This document shows, piece after piece, positions 51,466 to 60,927 of a stretch of 64,000 bases of DNA. Location: NCBI GenBank assembly GCA_024123915.1, contig CP099650.1:3782001-3846000 (forward strand). Reading direction: 5' to 3'. A program made the translations under genes and the position numbers. The stretch's first letter is position 1. Every line of letters starts with the position of its first letter. The stretch comes from Oxalobacteraceae bacterium OTU3CAMAD1. Its GTDB lineage: Bacteria; Pseudomonadota; Gammaproteobacteria; Burkholderiales; Burkholderiaceae_D. The notes below the pieces were generated by a model. That model was not told where the DNA came from and searched no databases. It saw only the letters and a program-made list of their open reading frames with translations.

Positions 51466-52956
51466 ATGGAAGCTTTTATCAGTGGTTTAAACGACATCGT
51501 CTGGAGTTCGGCGCTGATCTATTTGTGTCTGGGCGCCGGTCTGTTTTATTCGATTCAGACCCGTTTTGCCCAGGTCAGGCACGTCAAGGAAATGCTGCGT
51601 CTATTGTTTAAGCCGCGCCATGGGGGAACCGGGATTTCGTCCTTCCAGGCCTTGGCCGTGTCGTTGTCCGGTCGGGTTGGCGTGGGCAACATCGCCGGCG
51701 TCGCCGCCGCGATCGGCTTCGGCGGTCCCGGTGCGATTTTCTGGATGTGGGTGGTCGCCTTCCTCGGCGCCAGCACCGCGTATGCGGAGTCGACGCTGGG
51801 CCAGTTGTACAAGGTCGAGGAAAACGGCCAGTATCGCGGCGGTTCCGCGTTCTTCTTCGAGCGCTGCCTCGGCTGGCCGTGGCTGGGCGGGCTGTTCGCC
51901 GTCTCGGCGGTGATCGCCTGCGGCATCTTCCTGCCCGGCGTGCAGGCGAACGCGGTTGGCAACGCGGTCACACAGATTTTCGGCGACGGCACGATGGTCG
52001 AGACCTTCATGGGCACCGTCGGCACGCATAAGCTGATCGGTTTGGTCGTGATCCTGGCCACCCTGGCGGTCATCATTTTCGGCGGCATCAAGCGCATCGC
52101 CAACTTCGCCGAGTATGTCGTGCCGTTCATGGCGCTCGGCTACATCATCCTGGCACTGGTCGTCATCGGCATGAACATCGACAAGTTGCCCGGCGTGTTG
52201 ACGCTGATTTTCTCGGACGCATTCACCGCGCAAGCGGGATTTGGCGCGGCCATCGGCTGGGGCGTCAAGCGCGGCGTCTATTCCAACGAGGCGGGCCAAG
52301 GCACCGGCACCCACGCGGCGGCGGCGGCCGAAACCGAACATCCGTCGCAGCAGGGGCTGGTGCAGGCGTTTTCGATCTACGTCGATACCTTGTTCGTGTG
52401 CACGGCCACCGCGTTCATGGTGCTCATCACGGGCCAGTACAATATCCAGGGCACCTTGCCGGCGGGCCAGTTCATCGTGCAAAACCTACCTGCCACGACC
52501 GAGATCGGCTCGGCCGCGTTCACCCAGATGGCCTTGCAGAGCGCCTTTGGCGGCTTCGGCCCGGCGTTCGTCGCGCTGGCACTGTTCTTCTTCGCGTTCA
52601 CTACCATCGTCGCCTATTACTATATCGCCGAGACCAACGTCGCCTACCTGAACCAATACTTCAAGCGCGGCATGCCCTTGGTGGTCGTCAAACTGCTGAT
52701 CATGGTGATGGTTGCCTTCGGTACGATCAACAGCGCCGGTTACATCTGGAACCTGGGCGATATCGGCGTCGGCATCATGGCGTGGATTAACATCGTCGGC
52801 ATCCTGGTGATCTTCTTCGTGTCCCGGCCGACGATGGTTTGCCTGCGCGACTACGAGGCGCAGTTGAAAGCGGGCGGACCGATCACGTTCGATCCGCTCA
52901 AGCTGGGCATCAAGAACGCGACGTTCTGGGAAAAGCGCGCCGCCGCGCGGAAATAG
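51466..52956 (+). CDS. Sodium/alanine (or glycine) symporter, AGCS family
   Basis: 496 residues from ATG 51466 with AGGAAAGGA upstream; the frame upstream to 51358 is rejected. About eleven membrane helices; signature GVKRGVYSNEAGQGTGTHAAAAAETEHPSQQG and the N-terminal SLSGRVGVGNIAGVAAAIGFGGPGAIFWMW are typical AGCS motifs. Imports small amino acids with sodium. The glycine riboswitch and DadA-like gene lie 10 kb away, and a link is only speculative. Confidence 0.92.
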   Translation: MEAFISGLNDIVWSSALIYLCLGAGLFYSIQTRFAQVRHVKEMLRLLFKPRHGGTGISSFQALAVSLSGRVGVGNIAGVAAAIGFGGPGAIFWMWVVAFLGASTAYAESTLGQLYKVEENGQYRGGSAFFFERCLGWPWLGGLFAVSAVIACGIFLPGVQANAVGNAVTQIFGDGTMVETFMGTVGTHKLIGLVVILATLAVIIFGGIKRIANFAEYVVPFMALGYIILALVVIGMNIDKLPGVLTLIFSDAFTAQAGFGAAIGWGVKRGVYSNEAGQGTGTHAAAAAETEHPSQQGLVQAFSIYVDTLFVCTATAFMVLITGQYNIQGTLPAGQFIVQNLPATTEIGSAAFTQMALQSAFGGFGPAFVALALFFFAFTTIVAYYYIAETNVAYLNQYFKRGMPLVVVKLLIMVMVAFGTINSAGYIWNLGDIGVGIMAWINIVGILVIFFVSRPTMVCLRDYEAQLKAGGPITFDPLKLGIKNATFWEKRAAARK

Positions 52957-52966
52957 ACTGACGCCC

Positions 52967-53524
52967 TCAGGCGCTGGTGGCGGCGCTTGGCCCGCTTGCC
53001 AACTCGGCCAGGCGGGCGGCGGTATCCTTAGCACCCATCGTCGCCGCCAGTGAGCTTGCGGTCATGCCCCGGCTGTCGACGGCGTCGACGGCCGCGCCGC
53101 GCTCGATGAACAGATTGAGGATGTCGGTGCGGTTGAACATGGCCGCCATCATCAGCGGCGTTTTGCCGTCCGGGCTGGCGCCTTCGATATCGGCGCCGTG
53201 CGCCAGCAGCAGTTCGGCGATGTCCAGGTAGCCTTTGTAGGCGACGCCCGCCAGCGGGGTCTGTCCCTGATCGTTCGGCACGTTCGGATCGGCGCCGGCT
53301 TCGAGCAGCACGCGCGCCGTGTCCAGGTGGCCGTGATAGCAGGCCAGCATGATCAGGCTGTCGCCCTTTTCGTTGCGGAAGCTGACGGGCAAGCCCTTGG
53401 CCACCATGCCTGCCAGGCGTTCCGCTTCGCCGGCGCGCACCAGCGTAAACACGCCGCGTATGAATTCCAGGGTTTCCGCGTCCATCGCCGGGGTGGGCGA
53501 TGCCGCCTTTTCATTCTCTGCCAT
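52967..53524 (-). CDS. Ankyrin-repeat protein
   Basis: 185 residues, no signal peptide. Ankyrin repeats at about 52-150: GDSLIMLACYHGHLDTARVLLEAGADP, GQTPLAGVAYKGYLDIAELLLAHGADI and GKTPLMMAAMFNRTDILNLFIERGA, plus a degenerate last one. A cytoplasmic protein-interaction module; partner unknown. Similar small ankyrin proteins accompany catalases or toxin modules, but no such neighbour is visible here. Confidence 0.85.
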   Translation of the reverse strand: MAENEKAASPTPAMDAETLEFIRGVFTLVRAGEAERLAGMVAKGLPVSFRNEKGDSLIMLACYHGHLDTARVLLEAGADPNVPNDQGQTPLAGVAYKGYLDIAELLLAHGADIEGASPDGKTPLMMAAMFNRTDILNLFIERGAAVDAVDSRGMTASSLAATMGAKDTAARLAELASGPSAATSA

Positions 53525-53681
53525 GTCTCGCCTTCATGAAGTTATTTCGGGATAACGATAAGTATGCCTCTGTTCAATTTTAAGCGATGTACGCTGTCGC
53601 ACGCGCAACGCAGGGTCGCGCGCATAGCAGACTCAAGACAGGATCCTCTTGTGTTCCATCACATGATGACCGGTTTTTCCG

Positions 53682-53694
53682 CACACTTTGTGTG
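53682..53694. promoter_or_regulatory. Palindrome upstream of SYLF gene
   Basis: CACACTTTGTGTG, a perfect 5-3-5 inverted repeat about 90 bases before the SYLF start codon, could be an operator. No regulator assigned. Confidence 0.25.
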
Positions 53695-53785
53695 AGATCA
53701 AAGGCGTTGCCGGACCTCCGGCGCTAGCATCAATTGGGTACGCACCTGCGTACGACATTGTATGGAGCGCACAAAGGGGGAAGAT

Positions 53786-54631
53786 ATGATGATCGAACGT
53801 AAGAAGCAGGCGAGGGCGCTTGCAGCGATAGTCGCGATGTTGATGTCCGGCGCGGCGGTGGCCCAGTCCGGAGGCGGGCAGAGCGGCCAAAGTGGCGCCA
53901 GCGGACAAAGCGGACAAACCGGATCGAGCGGGCAGGGTGGCACGAGTGGCTCGGCCGGCACGGGCGGCCAGAACGGTGACAGCGCCCGCAGCGGACAAAG
54001 CGACGCGACCAGTCTCGGCGCCAAGCCCGCCCAACGCGCATCGCAACGCGTCAGCGACGCCCTGTCCGTGGTGCGCCAGCTGGAAGCGGAGCCGCGCATG
54101 AAGCAATTGCTGCAACAGGCAAAAGGCGTATTGATTGTGCCGTCGTATGGTAGGGCGGCACTGGGCGTCGGCGCCCATGGCGGGGCGGGCCTGCTGCTGC
54201 TCAAACGCTCCGACGGAGGTTGGAGCGGGCCGGCGTTCTACGATCTCGGCGGCTTGACGGTCGGGCTACAGGCCGGCGCCGAAGGCGGACCGATGGCGCT
54301 GGTTCTCAATAATGAGAAGGCGGTCAATGAGTTCATGAAGAAGAACAATCTTGCCCTGAGCGCCGATGCCGGCCTCACCGTGCTGAACTGGAGCCGGCTG
54401 GCTCAGGGAACGGCGGGCACCGGCGATGTCGTGGCGTGGAGCGGCACCAAGGGCCTGTTCGGCGACGTGGCGGCGGTGGGGATCAATGATATCCGCTTCA
54501 ACCAAAGCCTGACCAATGCCTATTACGGCCGGACCTTGTCGCCAAGGGAGATCGCGGCGGGCACCGTCAGCAATCCGCAGTCCGAGCCGCTGCAGCAGGC
54601 GCTGGGTCAGGCGGCGACCATCACCCGTTGA
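53786..54631 (+). CDS. Exported SYLF-domain (Ysc84-like) lipid-binding protein
   Basis: 281 residues from ATG 53786, just after GGGGGAAG; a second ATG follows immediately. Signal peptide (ARALAAIVAMLMSGAAVAQ), then a low-complexity Gly/Ser/Gln linker (repeats of SGQSG, about residues 28-75), then the SYLF domain: LLQQAKGVLIVPSYGRAALGVG, GGAGLLLLKRSDGGWSGPAFYDLGGLTVGLQAGAEG and FGDVAAVGINDIRFNQ. SYLF binds phosphoinositides in eukaryotes; bacterial roles are unclear, likely envelope-associated. Confidence 0.88.
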   Translation: MMIERKKQARALAAIVAMLMSGAAVAQSGGGQSGQSGASGQSGQTGSSGQGGTSGSAGTGGQNGDSARSGQSDATSLGAKPAQRASQRVSDALSVVRQLEAEPRMKQLLQQAKGVLIVPSYGRAALGVGAHGGAGLLLLKRSDGGWSGPAFYDLGGLTVGLQAGAEGGPMALVLNNEKAVNEFMKKNNLALSADAGLTVLNWSRLAQGTAGTGDVVAWSGTKGLFGDVAAVGINDIRFNQSLTNAYYGRTLSPREIAAGTVSNPQSEPLQQALGQAATITR

Positions 54632-54693
54632 TGCCGGGTGCGTCCGCGCTGCCATGAGGCGCAAGACGTCAGGCGAGCCGGTGCTGTGCCGGG

Positions 54694-55605
54694 TCAAGCT
54701 TGGGGCGGGTTGTGGCCGGGTAGGCGGATGAAGTCGATCAGTGCCCGCAGCGCCCCCGGCGTTTGCCGCCGTGACGAGAAGTACAGGTTGAACCCGGGGA
54801 AGGGCGCGCACCAGTCCTCCAGCACCCGCACCAGCCGCCCGGCCGCCAGGTGTTCGGTGACGGTGGTGTCGATGGCGCTGGCCAAGCCCACGCCGGCCAG
54901 GGCCGCATCGACCATGAGTTCCGGCGTGCCGAGGATCATGGAGCCCGACACCTGCGCCGTCAGCGGCCGTCCGTCTTTTTCGAACTCCCAGCGGCACAGG
55001 TTGCCGCCGGCGATCTCGCGGTAGCCGATGCAATTGTGCCCGGTCAACTGGTGCGGCGTCAGCGGTGCCGCATGGCGCGCGAGGTAGCCGGGCGAGGCGA
55101 CGATGGCCAGCCGCAGATCCGGCGTCACGCGCACCGCGCTCATATCCTGTTCCACGCTTTCGCCCAGGCGGATGCCGGCGTCGTAGCCGTCGCGCGCGAT
55201 ATCGACGAAGCCGTCGTTGACCGCCACCTCCAGCGTGACGTCCGGGTAGGCCGCCGCGAAGCCGCCCAGATGCGGCGCCAGCGCCATCTTCGCGCCCAGT
55301 AGCGAGGAGTTGATGCGCACGGTGCCTTGCGGCCGGTCGCGGAAGCTGTTGACGTCCTCGATGGCGCTGGTGATGCGCGAGAACGCCGGCGCCACCTGGT
55401 CCAGCAGGGCCTGGCCGGCCTCGGTGACGGAGACGGAGCGGGTGGTGCGGTTCAGCAACCGCACGCCGAGGCGTTGCTCCAGCGCGCGCAGCGAGTGGCT
55501 CAGTGTCGAGGGTGTCAGGTTCAGGGCGGCGGCGGCCTTGCGGAAGCTGCGTGCCTCGGCAACGGCGACAAAACTGCTCAGTTCGGCGAAATCATTGGCG
55601 CGCAT
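54694..55605 (-). CDS. LysR-type transcriptional regulator
   Basis: 303 residues. Winged HTH at the N-terminus (ELSSFVAVAEARSFRKAAAALNLTPSTLSHSLRALEQRLGVRLLNRTTRSVSVTEAG) and the LysR effector domain (GTVRINSSLLGAKMALAPHLGGFAAAYPDVTLEVAVND). Divergent from the SDR gene across about 100 bases, so probably its regulator. Confidence 0.93.
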   Translation of the reverse strand: MRANDFAELSSFVAVAEARSFRKAAAALNLTPSTLSHSLRALEQRLGVRLLNRTTRSVSVTEAGQALLDQVAPAFSRITSAIEDVNSFRDRPQGTVRINSSLLGAKMALAPHLGGFAAAYPDVTLEVAVNDGFVDIARDGYDAGIRLGESVEQDMSAVRVTPDLRLAIVASPGYLARHAAPLTPHQLTGHNCIGYREIAGGNLCRWEFEKDGRPLTAQVSGSMILGTPELMVDAALAGVGLASAIDTTVTEHLAAGRLVRVLEDWCAPFPGFNLYFSSRRQTPGALRALIDFIRLPGHNPPQA

Positions 55606-55706
55606 ATTGGTGGCTGTGGCTCATCAGATTAGTGAATATAGCACGGCTTATCAACAACAATCGCGCTGTCTATACTTGTTCGCATCATCTCAACCAAGGA
55701 TAGACA

Positions 55707-56477
55707 ATGACAATTGCTCAACGATTTGCGGGACGCGCCGTGCTGGTCACCGGTGGCGGCAGCGGCATCGGCCGCGCCGCCGCGCTGGCCTATGGACGCG
55801 AGGGCGCGATGGTTGCCGTCGCCGGCCGCAGGGTGGCCGAACTGGACGAGACTGTGCGCCAGATCGGCGCGGCCGGCGGCCGGGCGCTGGCGATCCGCTG
55901 CGATGTCGCCGTCGCCGGAGAGGTGGAGGCGATGGTGGCGCGTGTCACCGCCGAGTTCGGACGGCTGGACGCGGCGTTCAACAATGCCGGCATCGAAGGC
56001 AAGTTCGCCCCGATCGGCGAGTTGTCGGAGGCGGATTTCGACCATGTCGTCGGCATCAACCTCAAGGGCGTCTGGCTGTCGATCAAGTATCAGGCGGCTG
56101 CCATGAAGGAGCGGGGCGGGGCCATCGTCAATACTTCGTCATGGCTGGCCGACCGTTCGGTGGGCGGGTCGTCCGCCTATGCCGCCAGCAAGGGGGCGCT
56201 GCTGGCCATGACGCGGGCGCTGGCGGTCGAGCTGGGGCCGCAAGGCATCCGTGTCAACACCGTCCTGCCGGGCATCATCGCGACGCCGATGTTCGACCGG
56301 CTGGGTGGCAACGACGATCTGAGCGCGACTTTTGCCGCCGCCACGCCGCTGCGCCGCGTGGGCGAATCAGCGGACGTGGGCGATGTCGCGGTATGGCTGG
56401 CGAGCGACGAGGCGCGTTTCGTGACCGGCCAGACTGTGCTGGTCGACGGCGGCTATACCATCACCGCGATGCCGTGA
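55707..56477 (+). CDS. Short-chain dehydrogenase/reductase
   Basis: 256 residues, classical SDR: TGGGSGIG (NAD(P)-binding), NNAG, a Ser in NTSSWLAD and YAASKGA (Tyr/Lys), ending FVTGQTVLVDGGYTITAMP. Substrate unknown; glucose-dehydrogenase-like in style. Likely induced by the divergent LysR regulator. Confidence 0.88.
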   Translation: MTIAQRFAGRAVLVTGGGSGIGRAAALAYGREGAMVAVAGRRVAELDETVRQIGAAGGRALAIRCDVAVAGEVEAMVARVTAEFGRLDAAFNNAGIEGKFAPIGELSEADFDHVVGINLKGVWLSIKYQAAAMKERGGAIVNTSSWLADRSVGGSSAYAASKGALLAMTRALAVELGPQGIRVNTVLPGIIATPMFDRLGGNDDLSATFAAATPLRRVGESADVGDVAVWLASDEARFVTGQTVLVDGGYTITAMP

Positions 56478-56506
56478 CACGGGCGCCGCGACGCCTTCGA
56501 ACCGGA

Positions 56507-58720
56507 CTAGAACTTGACGTGATAGGTCAAATCGGCGCTGCGCGGCGCGCCCAGGATGACCTGGCGATTGGCGTTGGCGCCGCTCCAGCTGGCGTACAGC
56601 TTGTCGCCTAGGTTGCGCACGCGTAAGGTCAACTCGCCGCGCGGCAGGCGCCAGCTGGCGTAGGCGTCGGCTGTGGTGAAGCCGCGCATCAACACCGTGT
56701 TGGCCGTGTTGGTGTAACGGTCTCCCGTATAGTTGAGACCCATCCCCAGCCTGAGCGGCGCCGCCTCGAGCGTGTAATCGGTCCACAGGTTGGCCATTTC
56801 CCTGGCGACGTTGGGCGGCACGTTGCCGGCGCGCGAGACGTTGCCCGCTTCCATCAACTGGTCGAACTGCGCATGCAGCAGGGAGATATTGCCGCTGACC
56901 GCGAGCCGGCGCGTCGGCCGCCATCCCGCCGCCAGTTCCACGCCCTTGGATGACTGCTTGCCGTTGTTGACGGTCAACGTGGGCGTGGCGGCATCGCGCG
57001 TCAGGATGTTGTCCAGATCAATCGAATACGCCGCCAGGGTCAGATCGGCGCTGCCGTTCAACAAAGTTTGTTTAAGTCCGATCTCGCTCTGCGTGCCTTT
57101 GGACAGCGCGAAGGCGGCATTGGCGGCGCTGAGCAGCAGCAGGTTGCCCGAGCCGACCGGGGCGGAGGCATTGGTGCGCTGCGCATACAGCGAGGTATTG
57201 CCGCTGAGCGCGTAGACAAGGCCGATGCGCGCCGAGCGCGGCGAGTACGTTTGCGCATAGGAGGCGGTGGCGCCTGTGTTGAAGTCGATGTTGTCGCGCT
57301 GGAGCTTGACGCGGTCCTGGCGCACGCCGGCCACCAGCGTCCATTTGTCGCTGAGCCACAGCGCGTCTTCCGCATATATGGCCAGGGTTGGAATGCGGGT
57401 GCCGAAGCGGGTGCGGTTGCCGGCGCCGGCGTACAGCGCCGGATTGGCGTTGAAGTCGGCGTAGTTGCCGACGGCCGGGTCGAGCGCGTCGACCGCAAGC
57501 AGCGCTTCGGCGGCCGCCGAACCGTTGGAGAACGTGCGTCCGGCGTCGAACCGGGTCCTGGTGTACTCGAGGCCGGCGGCGAAGCGGTGCTTCATGCCGC
57601 CGACGGCGCCGCCGTAGCTGACGTCCAAGCGGTTGCCGAGCACCTGATGGTCGTGGGTGACGCCCACCAGGTCGCGGACGATCTGCCGGGGTGCGCGGAA
57701 GGCATGGCTCTCGGCGTTGCGCCAGTTGCGCTTGGCCGTGTAGTAGGACGCCTCGTTGGTCAGCTTCCATTCCGGGGACAGCCGCCAGCTCAATTTGGCG
57801 CGCGCCCAGGTGCTGCGCGCGTCCATGGCCGCGTCGGCGACGTTGTAGTTTGTGGACGCCAGCCGGCGGTCGATGACGGCGCCCGTGCCGTCCACCGCGA
57901 CGCCGGCCGGATCGGCGGCGAAAGCGCGCGGCACCAGCGGCGTGCCCTGGTAGGGCAGGACATCGTCGTCCAGCACATCCAGGCTCAGGTCGAGCACCAG
58001 GTCCGATGCCAGCGCGGTGGTGGTGGCCACGGACACGCTGTCGTAGCGCTGCCGGTTGCGGTCGATATAGCCGTCGGACTTCTGGCGGCTGTAGTCGAGG
58101 CGTACCGCGCTGGCGTCGCCGAACGCCTGGTTGGTGCCGACGCCCATGCGCCAGGTCCGGAAGCTGCCGAACGAGAGCATCGCTTCGCTCATCGGATTGG
58201 CGCGGTCGGCCCGCTTGGTGACGAAATTGATCGCGCCGCCGATGGCGCCGTCGCCGGCCATCAGCGACGCCGGGCCTTTGAGCACTTCGATATGGTCGAT
58301 GTTCCAGCTGTCCTGGGTGCGCGCACTCATGGTCGGCACGGCCACGCGGCTGCCGTCGTACAGGTAGCTGACGAAGCCGGCGCTGAAGCCGCGCGAGGAT
58401 GTTTGCGACGGCGAGCTGGGATTGCCGCCTTGCGTGACGCCGACCGCGCCGCGCACCGCCTCGTCCAGATTGCGGGCGCCGCGCGCTTCGATCAAATCGC
58501 GCGATATGAGTTCGACGGCGGCCGGCGTTTCGCTCAGGCTCAAATCCAGCCGGCTGCCCAGCGCCGCGCCGTCGGCATGCGTGGCGCGCGCGCCGTCAAC
58601 CACCACCACGGCCACCGGGGCGGCGGCTTCCCCGGTATCGGCTGCCGCTGCGGCATCGGCTCCGACGCCGAAAGGTGGGTAAAGGCACAGTACGGCGCAG
58701 GTCAGCTTGTGAAGTTTCAC
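56507..58720 (-). CDS. TonB-dependent outer-membrane (siderophore-type) receptor
   Basis: 737 residues from GTG 58720, supported by AAGGA six bases upstream; a frame running back to 59719 is rejected as it overlaps the ABC genes. Signal peptide (LHKLTCAVLCLYPPFGVGADA), plug domain (AAVELISRDLIEARGARNLDEAVRG through IDHIEVLKGPASLMAGDGAIGGAINFVTK) and a 22-strand barrel ending YHVKF with terminal Phe. Behind a Fur-type box, so iron-repressed. No siderophore synthesis genes in the window; a ferri-siderophore or heme-like ligand is likely. Confidence 0.93.
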   Translation of the reverse strand: MKLHKLTCAVLCLYPPFGVGADAAAAADTGEAAAPVAVVVVDGARATHADGAALGSRLDLSLSETPAAVELISRDLIEARGARNLDEAVRGAVGVTQGGNPSSPSQTSSRGFSAGFVSYLYDGSRVAVPTMSARTQDSWNIDHIEVLKGPASLMAGDGAIGGAINFVTKRADRANPMSEAMLSFGSFRTWRMGVGTNQAFGDASAVRLDYSRQKSDGYIDRNRQRYDSVSVATTTALASDLVLDLSLDVLDDDVLPYQGTPLVPRAFAADPAGVAVDGTGAVIDRRLASTNYNVADAAMDARSTWARAKLSWRLSPEWKLTNEASYYTAKRNWRNAESHAFRAPRQIVRDLVGVTHDHQVLGNRLDVSYGGAVGGMKHRFAAGLEYTRTRFDAGRTFSNGSAAAEALLAVDALDPAVGNYADFNANPALYAGAGNRTRFGTRIPTLAIYAEDALWLSDKWTLVAGVRQDRVKLQRDNIDFNTGATASYAQTYSPRSARIGLVYALSGNTSLYAQRTNASAPVGSGNLLLLSAANAAFALSKGTQSEIGLKQTLLNGSADLTLAAYSIDLDNILTRDAATPTLTVNNGKQSSKGVELAAGWRPTRRLAVSGNISLLHAQFDQLMEAGNVSRAGNVPPNVAREMANLWTDYTLEAAPLRLGMGLNYTGDRYTNTANTVLMRGFTTADAYASWRLPRGELTLRVRNLGDKLYASWSGANANRQVILGAPRSADLTYHVKF

Positions 58721-58733
58721 GATGGTCCTTATT

Positions 58734-58753
58734 GATAACAAGTTCTCATTATC
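58734..58753. promoter_or_regulatory. Fur box between TonB receptor and ABC transporter
   Basis: GATAACAAGTTCTCATTATC; its reverse complement, GATAATGAGAACTTGTTATC, closely matches the GATAATGATAATCATTATC Fur consensus. It lies within about 35 bases of both divergent genes and could co-repress them with iron. Confidence 0.75.
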
Positions 58754-58831
58754 ATATAATCCTTGCGAACTAGGCAATATGAACCGCGCAATATTTATTT
58801 GACGCCAGCCACCACCCACCCCACGGAGACT

Positions 58832-59539
58832 ATGAAACCTGTACTTAAGCTGGATAACGTCAGCCGCCGCTTCGGCGAGCGGGTGGCCCTCGATGGCCTG
58901 TCGCTGACCCTGAACGAGGGCGAGGTGTTCGCCCTGCTGGCCCCCAACGGCGCCGGCAAGACCACCACGCTCAACCTGATCCTCGGCTTTCTGCGGGCCG
59001 ACGGCGGCGCCATCACGGTGTGCGGAGAGCCGGTCGACGACCATGCCGGGACCGGGCGTTACATCGCCTATCTGCCGGAGCAGGTGGCGATTTATCCGGA
59101 ACTGAGCGGCGTGGAGAACTTGCGCTATTTCTCGCTGCTGGCGGCGATCGAGTTGAACGACGGCGAGTTGCGCGGCCTGCTGTCCGAGGCCGGGCTGCAG
59201 CGCGAGGCGCACGACCGCGCGGCGCGCTTTTATTCGAAAGGGATGCGGCAGAAGGTCGGCATCGCGATCGCGATGGCGCGCGAAGCGAAATTGCTGCTGC
59301 TGGACGAGCCGACGTCCGGCCTCGATCCGCTGGCGGCCTCCGAGTTGTCGGCCAGCCTGCGCGCCGCCGCAAAAAGGGGCGTCGCCATCCTGATGGCCAC
59401 CCACGACCTTTACCACATCAAGGAGGTGGCGACGCGGGTCGGCTTCCTGCGCGGCGGCCGCATCGCCAGCGAGATCGATCCGCAAACCACCGACCACGCG
59501 ATGCTCGAGCGGTTGTACATATCGGAGCTGGGCCGGTGA
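58832..59539 (+). CDS. ABC transporter ATPase of ABC-2 export system
   Basis: 235 residues from ATG 58832 with ACGGAG upstream; extension to 58763 rejected. Walker A APNGAGKTT (Ala in place of the usual first Gly), Q-loop LPEQVAIYPELSG, signature variant YSKGMRQKV, Walker B LLLLDEPTSGLD and H-loop MATHD. The YSKGM signature and short length are typical of CcmA/NosF-type ABC-2 exporters. Start of a three-gene unit with coupled overlaps. Confidence 0.93.
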   Translation: MKPVLKLDNVSRRFGERVALDGLSLTLNEGEVFALLAPNGAGKTTTLNLILGFLRADGGAITVCGEPVDDHAGTGRYIAYLPEQVAIYPELSGVENLRYFSLLAAIELNDGELRGLLSEAGLQREAHDRAARFYSKGMRQKVGIAIAMAREAKLLLLDEPTSGLDPLAASELSASLRAAAKRGVAILMATHDLYHIKEVATRVGFLRGGRIASEIDPQTTDHAMLERLYISELGR

Positions 59540-60927
59540 GCGCCGCGTCCGACCTGGCGCTGCTGCGCGCCGAGACCCGGCGCCTGTGGCGCGAGCCGCG
59601 CCTGCGCTGGGTCGCCGCGCTGGCGCCTTTGCTGTTGTTGATTGTGTTCCTGTCGTCGTGGAACGGCGCCGCGCGCCTGGCCGACGACCGCCAGCGCTTC
59701 GCCGCCGCCGAGCGGGCACGCTGGCTGGAGCAGGGACAGAAGGACCCGCACAGCGCCGCCCACTTCGGCGTCTGGGCCGTCAAACCGGCCTCGCCGCTGG
59801 CCGTGCTGGCGCCGGGGATCGAACCCTTCGTCGGCCTGGCGGTCTGGCTGGAGGCGCACAAGCGCAACGAGATGATATTCCGGCCAAGCCAGGACGCCCA
59901 CCCGATCATGCGCGGCGCGACCTCGGTCGGACAACTGCTGGAGTTATTGGGACCGCTGTTCGCTATCCTGCTGGGGTTTACCGGTTTCGCCCAGGACCGC
60001 CAGCGCGGCACCCTGCGCATGGCGATGGGGAACGGCGGCCGGCCGGCGCGCATGCTGCTGGCGCGCTTCGCCGTCATGGCCGGCGTGTTGGCCGCCGTGG
60101 CCCTGCTGCCGGCGGCGCTGTTCGGGGCGTACACGCTGCACGCCTTGCCCGACGCGGGCTGGCACGGCGCCGGCCGCCTGGCGGTGTGGGGGCTGCTGCA
60201 GTTCCTGTACCTGCTGGCGTTTTTGCTGATCGCGCTGACGGTGTCGCTCAAGGCGCCGAGCGCGCGCGCTGCGCTGGCCATCATGCTTGCCCTATGGCTG
60301 GCGTTGTGCGTGGTGCTGCCGCGCGCCGCCGGCAACGCGGTCCAGGTGCTGGCGCCGGGGCCGCCGTATCAGGCCGTGCGCCAAAGCGTGGAGCAGGCGG
60401 CGCCTGCATACGAGGGCGCCGACAAGTGGGAGGCACGGCGCGCGGCGCTGCTGGCGCAAGCCAATGGCGCTCCGATCGACCTGCGCGCGGCGCAGCTGGA
60501 CCAATCCGAACGCGAGTCGCACGTCGTTTTCGACCGCCTTCTGGGCCGCTTCTACGACGCCATCGAAACCCAGGACCGCGCCTTCGGCTGGCTGGGCGCG
60601 CTAACGCCGGCGGTGGCCTTGCAGGCTGCCGGCAGCGCCGTCGCCGGCACCGATTTCCATCAGCACCGCCATTTCATCGACGCCGCCGAAAGCTACCGGC
60701 GCACGACGATCAACCGGCTCAATGGCGATTTGATGCGGCACGCGGGCCGTGACGGTCCGGTCGAGACGGGCCGCGATTTCTGGGAATCGGTGCCGGCGTT
60801 CGACTACCGGCCGCCGACGCTGGGCATGGCACTGGCCAACGCGCTGGCGCCGCTGGCAATGCTGCTGGCGTGGTGCCTGCTCGCCGCCGGCGCCGCGTGG
60901 CGCGCTGTGAAGGGAGTGCGGCCATGA
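59536..60927 (+). CDS. ABC-2 permease, DUF3526 type, first copy
   Basis: 463 residues from GTG 59536 overlapping the ATPase stop as GTGA. First helix WVAALAPLLLLIVFLSSW, then a long periplasmic region including DDRQRFAAAERARWLEQGQKDPHSAAHFG (Arg/Glu-rich), a cluster of helices in the middle, another periplasmic domain (FDRLLGRFYDAIETQDRAFG) and a last helix. This hydrophilic insert between helices is the hallmark of DUF3526 permeases. Works with the ATPase and the next gene. Confidence 0.85.
   Translation: MSAASDLALLRAETRRLWREPRLRWVAALAPLLLLIVFLSSWNGAARLADDRQRFAAAERARWLEQGQKDPHSAAHFGVWAVKPASPLAVLAPGIEPFVGLAVWLEAHKRNEMIFRPSQDAHPIMRGATSVGQLLELLGPLFAILLGFTGFAQDRQRGTLRMAMGNGGRPARMLLARFAVMAGVLAAVALLPAALFGAYTLHALPDAGWHGAGRLAVWGLLQFLYLLAFLLIALTVSLKAPSARAALAIMLALWLALCVVLPRAAGNAVQVLAPGPPYQAVRQSVEQAAPAYEGADKWEARRAALLAQANGAPIDLRAAQLDQSERESHVVFDRLLGRFYDAIETQDRAFGWLGALTPAVALQAAGSAVAGTDFHQHRHFIDAAESYRRTTINRLNGDLMRHAGRDGPVETGRDFWESVPAFDYRPPTLGMALANALAPLAMLLAWCLLAAGAAWRAVKGVRP

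Noticed and set aside
58721..59719. N-terminal extension of the TonB receptor
   Set aside because: Overlaps the ABC genes and the Fur box; GTG 58720 starts at the signal peptide.
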